From positions 1-33,298 of the forward strand of contig JBNGIS010003555.1 of NCBI GenBank assembly GCA_049999725.1: a stretch of DNA of 33,298 bases, read 5' to 3'. Made by a program: the position numbers and the translations under genes. Under the pieces are notes generated by a model. The model was not told where the DNA came from, searched no databases, and saw only the letters and a program-made list of their open reading frames with translations. Positions within the stretch are counted from its first letter, which is position 1, and the number at the start of each line of letters is the position of its first letter. Below are positions 9,433 to 19,793 of the stretch, piece by piece. This DNA is from Haplomitrium mnioides (taxonomy: Eukaryota > Marchantiophyta > Haplomitriopsida > Calobryales).

Positions 9433-12400
9433 GCTCGAGCTACTACTGAAATAATTGTAAAGATCGGGGACTTGCCAGATCCAGTGATTGCATTAATTGA
9501 TCATGGATCAGAAATTAATCTTGTTTCCAAGGATATCTATAAGCAAGGGGAAGAGGCCAATCGATACCAATCATGGATGGGTGATTTGAGTAGCCAATAA
9601 CACATGAGGAGAACTTTTTTGGGGCATGTCCGAATGTGAGGGTTAAAGTTGGTGATGTGGTCACGGAACAAAACTTCTTTGTACACGAAGGTACTTCTTA
9701 CCCAGTCATCCTTGGGCAGCCTTATATTACAGCTGCAAGGATGGAAAAAAAGTATTGGATGATGGATCTGCATATGCACGGGTGAGAAGTCAAGATGGGA
9801 GGAAGGTGGTACAGTTTCTAACTGTCCATGCAAACCATGATAGGAATCGGGATAGCTTGAGAAGCCTACAATCATAGAGGAGTTTCGGGATTTTTGAAGG
9901 GTGCCACAATAAAGCGAGACTATGGTGGTACAATTGCAAAGGTGCTCTCACTTAAAAAATGAAAGTACCTTTTGTACAGGAGTAGTGAAGTATCTTGAAA
10001 GTGGATTTGTTGTATATACACAACTTGTTGATTTGGCTAGATGGGAGAGAAAAGAAATTCAAAGAATTGAAAAAGACTTCAAGAAAATAGGTGTGTTGGA
10101 TGAAGAAGAAGAGATTGTAGGTGTATATATGGAAAAAGGAATTGAAGATCCTATGGAGTTGCTTGCTGCTATTGGATTTGGAGGAGAGGACAAGGTGGTG
10201 TGTTTACAGTCACGGGAACTCTATTCAGCTATCAAGTCATTTGCAGGATTGGAGACTAGAGTGGACACCAGATACAAGACGGTGGAGATGAAGGTAAAAC
10301 CTGTAGCTTAGCCTCTTCCCATTGATTCCAATGAGCAAGTCAAGAAAGCTTCAAAAGAGGGGAGTTTGAGAGAGATCTATAAATTGGGCATAAGTTTACT
10401 CCAACCATATTGGAGAAACTAAAGGTTGGATCGAGAGAGTTTCTCTTGCCTCAAGAGGAGGATGCATTTAGAGAGATGCTCAAGAGACATGGGAAAGCAT
10501 TTGCCTTTGAGCCTCATGAAATAGGATGTGTGGATCCAGATGTGGTTGCACCAATGATTATTTTTACGGTTTTATATGCACCTTAGGGTTTGAAGCCAAT
10601 TCCAGTACCAAGAGCTCATCTACCAAAGCTCTTGGACCTCTTGAAGGAGAAAATGCAGATGAGAATTTTGGAGCCATCCTTTGGTCCATATTCCAACCAA
10701 TGGTTTATAGTGCCTAAGAAAAGTGGGGCACTACGATTTATTCAAGATATGTTGCTAGTAAATCAAATTACCATCCGAAATACATGAGTGGGACCAATTA
10801 TTGGAGAGTTTGCAGAAGTATTTGCTAGAAAAGCTATCTATTCTATAGGTAATCTCTACTCTGGTTATGACCAATTCCAGCTTGCTGAAGGGAGTAGGGA
10901 TATAACAACTATAAGGACACAATTGGGTTTATTCAGAATTTGCACTTTACCTCAAGGTGCTACAAACTTTGTGGCATATATAATGAATGGGATGAACAAG
11001 GTTTTGAGAGAATTTATCCCACAAAATACCATGCCATTCTTTGATAACAATCCAATCAAAGGATGTATAAAAGAAGACAAGAATGAAGCTTTGGATGAGA
11101 GGGGGTGCCGAAAATTTGTTATGGGTCATATTTTGGATTGTGACCAGATTTTACAAAGGCTGGAAGAGGTACATCTGACCTTATCAGAGGTGAAATCATC
11201 TTTTGGAGTTTGTGAAGTTGTGATTGTTGGGCACTTATGTGGCTGGTTTGGCCAAAAACTTGATCAAAAGAAAATTAATGCCATTCAACGACTAAAAGAT
11301 ACGTGTAGCTCAGCTACGGAGGTACGCAGATTTCTAGGGCATGTGTTTTCTACCATGAGTGGATCCCTCATTTTGCACATGTGGCAGACTCTTTGTATGG
11401 TTTGTTGCACAAAGGAAAGGAGTTTTGGTGGGAAGACATCCATACAAAAGCTGTGCAAAAGCTGAAGAAACTATTATCTTCTCAACTTGTCCTTCGGAGA
11501 GTGAGTTATGAAAATGAAAAGCCTGTGATATTGACTATAGATGCTAGCCCTATTGCTATAGGCTGGGAAATTGAGCAAGATAATGTGGAAGGAAACTGAT
11601 TTGCAATTCGGTTTGGAGCCAAAGTGTTGAACAAACGACAAAGAAGTTATCCACAAGTAAAGAGAGTTATGGGGGGTGGTAGCAGTTATGAAAGCTGAGA
11701 AAGAATACCTGATTGGAGCACCATTGATTGTGGAAATAGATTGCTTACCTTTGTTGGGGATGATTACCAATTGTAGCACGTCTGATATTGCCATGTTGCG
11801 CTGGATTGCTTATATCAAGTCATTAAATCCATAATTCAAGCATATAGCGAGGAAGGATAATCCAGTGGCAGATATGCTCTCTCGAGCTCGATATGAGCAA
11901 GAAGAGGAGATGATTGAAGATATTGATGATGTAGGAACTAAATTTTATTCACGTGCACAGAAAGGAGATAATGAGCAAAAAGAGCCATTCATGGAAGAGC
12001 TGTATGAAGGAGAGTGGCTAGATATTGGCCATTATTTGAGTACCTTGAAAAGGAGACTAGAATGGAGTAAAGTTCAGTTCAAGCAAGTGAGGCAAAAATC
12101 CTACAATTATCTACTAGCAAGAGGCTACTTATGGAAGAGGGCAAAAAAAAGCCATGAGATACCAAGAAGGGTGGTGTGCGAGAAAGAGGTACAAACCAAA
12201 TTGCTCAATGATTTTCATAGTAGTTTATGGGCTGGACATAGAGAAAAATATGGGACTTATACCAAATTAAAAGAAAAATATTGGTGGAGAAACATGTATA
12301 TGGATGTGGTTGCATTTGTTGAGTCTTGTCAAACTTGCCAGATGTAATCGGAGATTCGACATAGAGATAGGTTACATCCAACCTATCCACTTGCTTTACA

Positions 12401-13384
12401 TTATAGGTAGGTGGTGGATCTAGTTGCTATGCCTCTTGGGGTGTGTGGCAAATGAAGTATTTGGTCCTAGCACAAGAAGATCTATCCAATCAAGTTGAAA
12501 GAAGAGCACTAAGAACCAAGGCAACAGAGAATGTCTATTGGTTCTTGCTAGAGGCTATGGTTTCTAGATATGATTGTGTGGGTAAGATCACAGCTGATAG
12601 GGGAGAATTGAACACTCATGAGGCAAGAGATTTCCTTCAGAGATGTGGGATTAATTTTGCTCTCACTACATCATATAATTCTGAAGGAAATGCTAAGAGT
12701 GAGCGTGGGCATTCTCTTATTGTCAAAGCTCTTATCAAAGCATATAGAGGGAAAGCATGTGAGTGGCTAGTGTTGCTTCCATTTGCACTTTGGGCTAACA
12801 GAACTACTCATAGCTCAGTGACTGGTTATATGCTAGTTGAATTGATGCAGGGGCTAAAACCAATCATGCCTGTTGAGGAGAGTATATTGAGTTGAAGTGT
12901 CTTACCTTGGCACGATCAAATCTCAAGAGAGGAGCTTCTTGCACTACGGATTCAGCAATTAGAGAGAAGGCCCAAAGATATCCAGCTAGTAGTGGAAAGG
13001 CTGAAGAGGGCAAGGCTGAAAAACAAACAAAGATTTGATCAGCAATATAGATTGAGGCCACGAAAGCTACAAGAAGGAGATTAGGTAGTGGTATATGATA
13101 ATAGCTTGGATAACTAGCATAGTACGGTGAGGAAGTTTTCTAAACGCTGGTTTGGACCTTAGGTAGTGGTGATTGTGCATGACAATGCCACATATATCTT
13201 GAGAGAGTTGGATAGAACTTTACTCAAAGTTCCAATTGTAGGAAAGAGCGTGAAATTATTCAAGAAACGAGACCAAGAAAATGCTTTGGAGGAGATTGGA
13301 GCTTATATGCCAATGTTTGAAGGGGAAGCTAATCTAGAGAGGCAAGAGGAAGAGTTCACTCAAGAAGAAGAGGAAACTCTCTGA
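9433..13384 (+). pseudogene. pol: Ty3/gypsy pol: protease, RT, RNase H, integrase
   Basis: Protease: ALIDHGSEINLVSKDIY with active-site Asp (about 9490-9540), then VILGQPYITA-like remains (about 9700-9730) and YARVRSQDGRKVVQFLTV. A linker (about 9920-10580) leads to RT: PRAHLPKLLDLL, PSFGPYSNQWFIVPKKSG, then SGYDQFQLA and LPQGATN. The catalytic FxDD is FFDNN at 11040-11051, so it is inactive. RNase H begins near 11535 (TIDASPIAIGW) and ends near LSRARYEQEEE (11875). Integrase: an HHCC finger (HSSLWAGH...CQTC, about 12214-12342) and Asp at 12417, Asp at 12596 and Glu at 12701, forming a DDE triad. The C-terminal part, RWFGP...RELDRT, ends at stop 13384. There are many stops and frameshifts. 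Confidence 0.88.
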
Positions 13385-13436
13385 CGCCAACCACAACATC
13401 TTCTTTCTTGGTGCCTACTAGTGGATGCACATGTTG

Positions 13437-13448
13437 AGAGGGGGTGGA
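13437..13448 (+). other. Polypurine tract of the gypsy element
   Basis: GAGAGGGGGTGGA lies immediately before the 3' LTR start (13449), in the expected place for plus-strand priming. Confidence 0.7.
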
Positions 13449-15213
13449 TGTCGTGTTGTGGTTTGGCTAATGCATAAAAAGTCAACAAAAAAATGGAGAA
13501 AAGCAATCTTCTTATCATAGTTTAATTCAAAGAAAATCATGGAAGAAGCGGCGAAGCACTTTTCGAGAACCTTCTAGAAGAACAAAATTAGTATCTCTTA
13601 GTACTACGTGGAAGATGCTATGGATATGATGGGTAGCGAAAGGGTCATCCTATTGGCTCTTTGAGGATTCTCTAGATCATAGTCAAAGATATTGTGAAGA
13701 TAAAAGAAGAGAGAAGAGGCATAAAGAAATCATTGAGGGGGAAAAACATTGAGGGACATTGAGATATCATTGAGAGATCAGTGCGAAATCATCAAGAGAT
13801 ACATTGAGGGAGTTCAAAGGGGCACCAGATCTATCAGAGTGAGGAGGTTTGACGGTGGAGCTCAAGTTGCTTATGGGTCAAGATATATACGATGGATAGA
13901 GGATTGTTTGCTGCTCCTAACTTTCCTCTTTTAAATCCTTTCTTTGTTGGTTTGCACATTATTCCTCGATATTATTTTCGGTAGTGGATTGTCTATCACT
14001 TCGGTGATAACTTCTTGAATTCGGTTATGAACTCACCAATTCCAATACTGTTGCTCACTATCACCTATGGAGAGCGATGGGATTTCATGATTTACATTCT
14101 GTACTAATTTGGAGTGGAGTTTTCTTGGGTCTTCTGCAAGGGATACATTGGGTAAATGGTGAATAGTCGGCAGCGGTGAATGTTCGAGTGACTTCATCAA
14201 CTTATCAAATGATCAAGGGAGAAAATTTTCTCTGCTGTTTCTACCTTATTTGCGCTCTGTTCTACAAAGGAATTTACTTAGAGTTGTTCTTATAACAAGT
14301 AAAAGGGGAGTTAACTTTCTTTTAGTAAAAACCCAAAAAAGAAGAAAAGAAGGAGTTCAGCTTCATGAAGGTTCAAAGAGTTTTCAGAGGAAAAGAGGTT
14401 CAAGCAGGGCAGGGATCAAAATCTCACAAAGAGTAGCATCCCTCCGCACAAAATTTCGAGTCATTTGGAGATCTACACACATACTTATAGGCAATTGAAG
14501 ACGAAGGGGTTGAATTGAAATAGGTTTACATTTTGGGTGATTGCGACATTGTTATGACAACTTTGGGAGAAAACATAATACCATTAGGAAGCTGACAACA
14601 AGGGCTATAGTTTTGCATCAAATTGCAATGCATTTGAAGTTAAAGTCGATTTGTGAAAGCTGATTGAAGTTGAAGAAACATTCTTGAGGTTCTTTGAAAT
14701 CATTTTTCCTTTTGACATTGGATTTATAACTTGTTTATGTATACCAAGAGCAGTATAGAAACTGAAACTTTGTGGAAGGCTAGAGTGGAGTGTGAATAAG
14801 TTCTCTTTGAAATTTTGTGTCAAGATCATTTAAATCAAAAGAGTTATTACTCCTGAAAATTTATGAGTGTTGGTTTGTTGAGTTTCTGGTTGTGGAGAGC
14901 ATTTCGTTGTGCATTTCTCACTGAAAATTTGCACACAGCTTTCTTAGACAACCTGAATTCCAGACTAAGAGTTATAGATCAAAAAAAATCATTAGACTTT
15001 ACATTATCCTTGCAAAAAAGAAGGAGTACAAAAGAAGGGAAATTTGCTTACCTTCGTTTTGTTTGAGAGGAGTTGAAGCCACAAAGGCACTCAATCTCCA
15101 CTATCTTTGCTTCATTTCAGAATTGCAGATATCAAAGCTTCTACCTTTCCTACAACCTTGTCCACAGCCATATACCCTGTGTATTCCCAGACCTAGATTA
15201 TTACCACGAGACA
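13449..15213 (+). repeat. 3' LTR of the Ty3/gypsy element
   Basis: A direct repeat of 5791-7570, about 1765 bp, TGTCGTG...CACGAGACA. The reading frame of copia 1 resumes immediately after it, with GCCCTTACAACA encoding ALTT. Confidence 0.92.
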
Positions 15214-16262
15214 TAGCGCCCTTACAACAATAGTTCATGGCATGACTCCAGAAGAGAAGTTTATAATAAGACACCCAAACATCTCACATTTGAAAGTATT
15301 TTTCTGAATTGCTTATGTTCATGCACCAGCTGAACCATGCAGCAAATTAGACCCAAAAGCTTAGAAATGTGTCTTTATTGGGTATTTAAATGAGAAGAAG
15401 GGGTACATGTGCTATTGTCGTACTACACGCATGCTGAGGGTGAGTAGAGACATAGTATTTGATGAGTTAAGTACTTGGTATGGGCAGAAATCTGTTGATT
15501 CTACAAGTGAGACAAATGGAAAGCAGGTTGTGCTAGAACAAACTCAACAAACTCAAATATTGAGTGGACCACATGGTGAAGGCAATAGCAACGACATCAC
15601 TAGTACATGGCAAGGAAGGCTACGCAAAACTTTGGAGCAATATACTCTTAATCTGAAATGTCTCTAGGAGAAGGAGGCAGTGGTGAGTCTGAAAATGTGG
15701 ATGAAGAACTGCGATTGCTCTCAACTTGAACATCAAGCCAAAAACAAAAGGAATAGTAGGTTCAAAGCATACCTTTCCGCAGAAGTGACAAGATGAAGTA
15801 CCATATAGACATGCTGATGCATAAATCAGTGTTTGCAACACATCATGCATACATGGTGCAAAAGATCACTGAGAAGGAACTTGTTCTTTTTTAGGATGTT
15901 GTGGGAGATGACAAATGAGAAGTTGCAATGATAGAAGAGATAAAAGCTCTTCATAAAAATCAGACTTGGGAGCTAGTCAATTTCCTTGAAGGGAAGAAAG
16001 CCATCGGATGCAAATGGGTCTACAAATTGAAGAGAAGTGAAGATGGCAACATAAGCAAGTTCAAGGCAAGGTTAGTGGCCAAGGAGTATGCCCACACTCA
16101 TGGGATAGATTATGAGAGAGAAGGTGTTGGCCATGGTGATTGATTTGTAGTATATTAGCACATAGGAGCAATTGGCTAATATTTTCATGAAGGCAATGGG
16201 AGCCCAAAAGTTGCAAAAATTCTGAAGGCAACTTGGTGTACATACGTTGAGCTCAAGGGGGG
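15214..16262 (+). pseudogene. pol: Ty1/copia element 1, integrase C-terminus and RT stub
   Basis: This continues the copia polyprotein broken by the gypsy element: HGMTPEEKF (about 15238), HPNISHLKVF (about 15270-15310), SKLDPKA-stop-KCVFIGYLNEKKGY (about 15340-15405), then VSRDIVFDE (about 15440-15470). RT starts at about 15928: MIEEIKALHKNQTWELV, KAIGCKWVYKLKRSEDG, KARLVAKEYAHTHGIDYE. After about 16120 it jumps to the extreme RNase H end, EQLANIFMKAMGAQKLQK (about 16165-16220). Most of RT, with its catalytic YVDD block, and RNase H are therefore deleted. A polypurine tract CAAGGGGGG lies at about 16253-16262. Confidence 0.85.
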
Positions 16263-16412
16263 TATTAAATTGATGAGCTTTGAAAGGCTGCCAAGCTGAT
16301 CTAGCAGCCCCCATAGGCTAGTTAAGGTTAGTAAGCATATGGGGTATTTTTGGAGTAGCGCATAGGCTATCCTCCCCTTGATGTAATTTGAGGTCATTAA
16401 GAGCTTAACATC
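16263..16412 (+). repeat. Truncated 3' LTR of copia element 1
   Basis: Sequence right after the polypurine tract begins TATTAAATTGATGAGC, as expected for a copia LTR start TGTTAAAT with one base changed. About 150 bp remain before the left end of copy B interrupts it at 16413. The matching 5' LTR is not in the window, so the extent cannot be checked. Confidence 0.55.
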
Positions 16413-16440
16413 TGCTACTTTGAACCAAAAACATGCTACT
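16413..16440 (+). repeat. Left terminal inverted repeat, copy B
   Basis: TGCTACTTTGAACC, AAAAAC, then ATGCTACTCAAAAC. The first 20 bases match the reverse complement of the copy A end at 5079, and a second TGCTACT lies 21 bp inward. The TSD cannot be tested because the other end is outside the window. Confidence 0.65.
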
Positions 16441-16682
16441 CAAAACATAAATTTTTTTAAAAGAAAAAAATGTGGGTTTGAGCTTAAAAAATAGAGAAAA
16501 CAAGGTTATTTTTTAAAAACAAAAACTACGTGAGTTTTTTAGCTTCATTTTTTGTTGTTTTAATAAGCATGATAAAGCAAGAGTCAACTTCATTATGCAA
16601 AATCAAACAATATTCTTAGTTTAAACTTGCATTTATCATTGATTACATTTCGAAGCCCAAAAATTGAAATATACATTTGAAG

Positions 16683-16790
16683 TGTTATAGGGACATATAT
16701 ATACCCTATGTAAGTAGGTTATAGATCACTCAATCCATTCTTTTGTCTGGAGACTCCAATGTGTATATGTGCGGCGCTCGTGCAATAATA
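16683..16790 (+). repeat. 5' LTR of copia element 2
   Basis: TGTTATAGGG...TGCAATAATA, 108 bp, matching 23131-23236 with few differences. The following TACGTTATCAACATGA is a plausible primer-binding region, but I could not assign a tRNA. Confidence 0.92.
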
Positions 16791-18805
16791 CGTTATCAAC
16801 ATGATAAACTCTGCAACAATTTGTTTTTTCCGCATGTGCTCAATCTGCACCAACAACTTGGGAAGCTCTCGCGTCATTTGTTTGCATTCTCCTTTCTATA
16901 CTCACAAACGTTTTCGCTGAAATCTTATGATATCAATTCTAGCAGTCCATTGAACACATCATTTTTTTTTCTTTCTTTATATCCTAACCATTTTTTTTTC
17001 TTCCTTCTCTATTCCTTCACTTTCCCTCTTGAAGGCTCCGTACCGCACAAACTAGGGTGCGTGAAGCCTCACAACTCTAGCTCGTCGTCGATAGCCTAGT
17101 CGACACCCCTCCTCATCTCCTCATTTTTTCCTTTGACATACGCAAAACTATCTTGTTCTCTGTTCAGCAACACCACCTTCCTACTGCGGCGCTATGGGTG
17201 ATATCTTCTTCTCTGTTTGGCAACATCACTTCCTCTTGCATCACTGCGAGTGATCTCCCCTTTCTCTGTTCGACAACCTCCACGCAACTATGTCAGCATT
17301 AGTTCACTCCTTTCTCTATTCGTCGACTCCAGTAGAGCACCACAACATTCTGTGCTTGCCCGCGGTCAACTCGCATTGTATCATTCTTGTTTGCCTCTTT
17401 TGTCTCTCGCCTATGACGGACTGAAGCTATCCATCCTCCTTACCCTTTGACAACAACATCTACCAAGTAGTATTTTTCCTTTCTTTTTGTTTCCATTGCT
17501 ACACTTCTATAGTAACCTCTCACTTGCTCACAAACTATCTTCCTCTCTTTTTTTTCTTATGTTCGTGGTTCTTTGAGAGATTTGCATTTTCTCCTTCTCT
17601 TTGCTAGGAGCCATCCAGCACAGACGACAGTAGTAGCGGGTACGTCCGTTCTTCTTCGACACTAGGGATTACAGGCTTGCTATTCCACCCTTATACTCAA
17701 CTTTTTTCATTCTTTTCTCTTACCTTTTTTTGCTCCTCTCTAACACTAAAGGATAAGCACATGAGCTTACCACCTTCTCATTGTTCTCTTTTCCATTCTT
17801 GGTTTACTCTCTTTCTTGCTTGTGTTTCTCTACTGTCACTCAACGACAGCCTACCTATCTTTCATGACAGAAGCATCATCACAAAATAGGAGGAGACGAG
17901 GCATTTCTACACCGACTTGACATCGAACTCTTGATACTATCTGACATCTTTATGTGACTTTGACATCAGTAACCTACCCGTTTTTGTCTACTCCCATAGT
18001 GTACAATTTTGACTCATATGTCTATGCAGCAATGTAGACCTCAATGATTTCAACTCCTCTTCGAACAACAACACAACTACATATACCTTTGGTGAGAGAT
18101 ACTTTCACAAAGGCTGCTAGACGTAGCTATATCGACATTCAACAGAATGGCAACTTGCATCTTGCCACTTCAAGTTCTTTCAATCTTCTCAACCCACCTC
18201 TTGCTTATTTTTTTGATTGATTCTTTTCTTTTCTGAACAAACTTAACCCTTACAAAGGACACACTCTTTGATTCTGAAATATTTCTAGCAGAGACTATAG
18301 GTGACTCATACTAACCAGAAACCTTGACCCTTGTTACCTCCACGAACAAAGCCCACTATCTGGCCATACCTACAACACTTCTTATCTCGTTCTTTTTTCC
18401 AGAATTAACATTGCAAAGCGGCACAACAACGATCGAGGGAACTAGGCTCATACACGGAAAAGTTCTTGGAGGACACACTACAAGCCTACCAGTAGGAGTA
18501 GATACACATTCATACAAGGTAGTCTCTTTACCTATTAGCAATATCAATTTCTCATTTATATTTTGGTAGTATATACCAAATGACTCGTATTCAGTCGATT
18601 CTTTCCTATTTTTCATTTTTATGCTTAAAGCAGAAAACATAAATAGGTTCACGGGTCTGTGATCGACCAAATTTCAGATCAATCACCAATCTGTAAAAAG
18701 TATAGAACAATTGCCGCCCTGACCCAGCCGCTACATTCGCTAAATATTCTGGTTCACCTCACTCATTCATAGGTATTCCTAGAAAAACATAGCACAGACC
18801 TGCAA
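16791..18805 (+). other. Long pyrimidine-rich leader of copia element 2
   Basis: About 2 kb between the 5' LTR and gag ATG. It is rich in T and C, with repeated short phrases such as TCTCTGTTCGACAACC (17157, 17212, 17265, 17313). ORFs at 16743-17099, 17217-17450 and 17677-17889 are low-complexity Ser/Leu/Phe-rich readings and no known domain is seen. It may be a genuine long untranslated leader or carry an unrecognised insertion. Confidence 0.55.
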
Positions 18806-19720
18806 ATGGCATCTATAGCATCTATGAAATTCCAGGCACTGAGATTGGATGGCTCCAATTATTCATCATGGTCACTAGATGTCACAACATACATGACATC
18901 CAAGGGCATCCGCGAAATACTCAACACAGACAACGAGATAAGCCCTCATGATGCAGCTAGAGCCCTCATTCTGATTCGACACCATCTAGTGGAACCACTA
19001 AGACTCCAATACTTGAACTACAACAGTCCCCACCTACTATGGGAAGAATTGAGACTAAGATTTGACCATCTGTAGGCATACCGCTTCCTTCAGTGAGACA
19101 TAACTGGATTAATCTCAGTGTTCAGGACCATACGCCCATAGTCAATTACAATAGTGAGTTGTTCCACATTGTCTCACAATTGGAAATCTGTGGTCACCCT
19201 ATGACCGACAAAAAGCAAATAGAGAAGACTCTATCGACTTTCCCTATGAACAATCTCATTCTAGCATCACAATATTGCAACATACAATTCACTCGATACT
19301 CTGAACTCATAGCATACATGCTACTAGCTGAAAATTATCAACTCCTCCTCGTGGAAAATGTGAAGAAACAACCCCCAAGGTCTGTCGCACCTCCACAAAA
19401 CCCTGAATCACACTTAATGGGGACTAGACTATATCCCCGCTCCAAAAACAAAAATGTTTCCAAAGGCAGAGGAAGGGGACACTCCAGATTTAGGGGGAGC
19501 ACCACCCGCCTGAACACTAGTCGACCTTGGACCCCCAACAACAGTGATCGACATATCGAACGTCTCACATCGACGACACCAGAATGTACTCAACAACGCA
19601 TATGAACCAACATAAGAGGAGGCAACCCAAAAGAGGTCGACAAACTCATTCTAATTCACGCAAACCACAAATGACTTGCAATCGCTGCGGCACTCAAGGC
19701 CACACCTAGCCTACTTGAAG
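18806..19720 (+). pseudogene. gag: Copia element 2 gag
   Basis: The frame opens at ATG 18806 (MASIASMKFQALRLDGSNYS). LDGSNYSSWSLDVTTYM is the start typical of UBN2/retrotrans-gag copia capsids, then ALILIRHHLVEPLRLQYL and WEELRLRFDHL. A stop near 19073 and a frame change follow. The same domain continues at 19093: YNSELFHIVSQLEICGHPMT and EKTLSTFPMNN. A basic Arg/Gly linker (about 19440-19500) precedes a zinc knuckle CNRCGTQGHT at about 19677-19708, whose last Cys position is disrupted by a stop. Confidence 0.85.
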
Positions 19721-19793
19721 GGTCCCCGCGCACCTAGCGCGCTTATACCAACACAACATTAAACATCACAATAATGAAGTACACGGTAACTTA

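Larger units (their letters stand above)
5791..15213 (+). mobile_element. Full-length Ty3/gypsy LTR retrotransposon (dead)
   Basis: The element is 9.4 kb and bounded by two direct LTRs (5791-7570 and 13449-15213), each starting TGTCGTG and ending CACGACA. A primer-binding-like site follows the 5' LTR and a polypurine tract precedes the 3' LTR. Gag, protease, RT, RNase H and integrase lie between in Ty3 order. It sits inside the integrase of copia 1, in the same orientation. The flanks are GAACCGA at the 5' side and TAGCGCC at the 3' side, so no 5-bp target duplication is visible. The first roughly 195 LTR bases differ at about 16 positions, so it is not recent. Confidence 0.92.

Noticed and set aside
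16743-17889. Several ORFs in the copia 2 leader
   Set aside because: They are low-complexity Ser/Leu/Phe-rich products of pyrimidine-rich DNA, one starting inside the LTR; no domain is seen.
18356-18670. 104-residue minus-strand ORF upstream of copia gag
   Set aside because: No recognisable motif, antisense to the element, and no homologous counterpart in the window.
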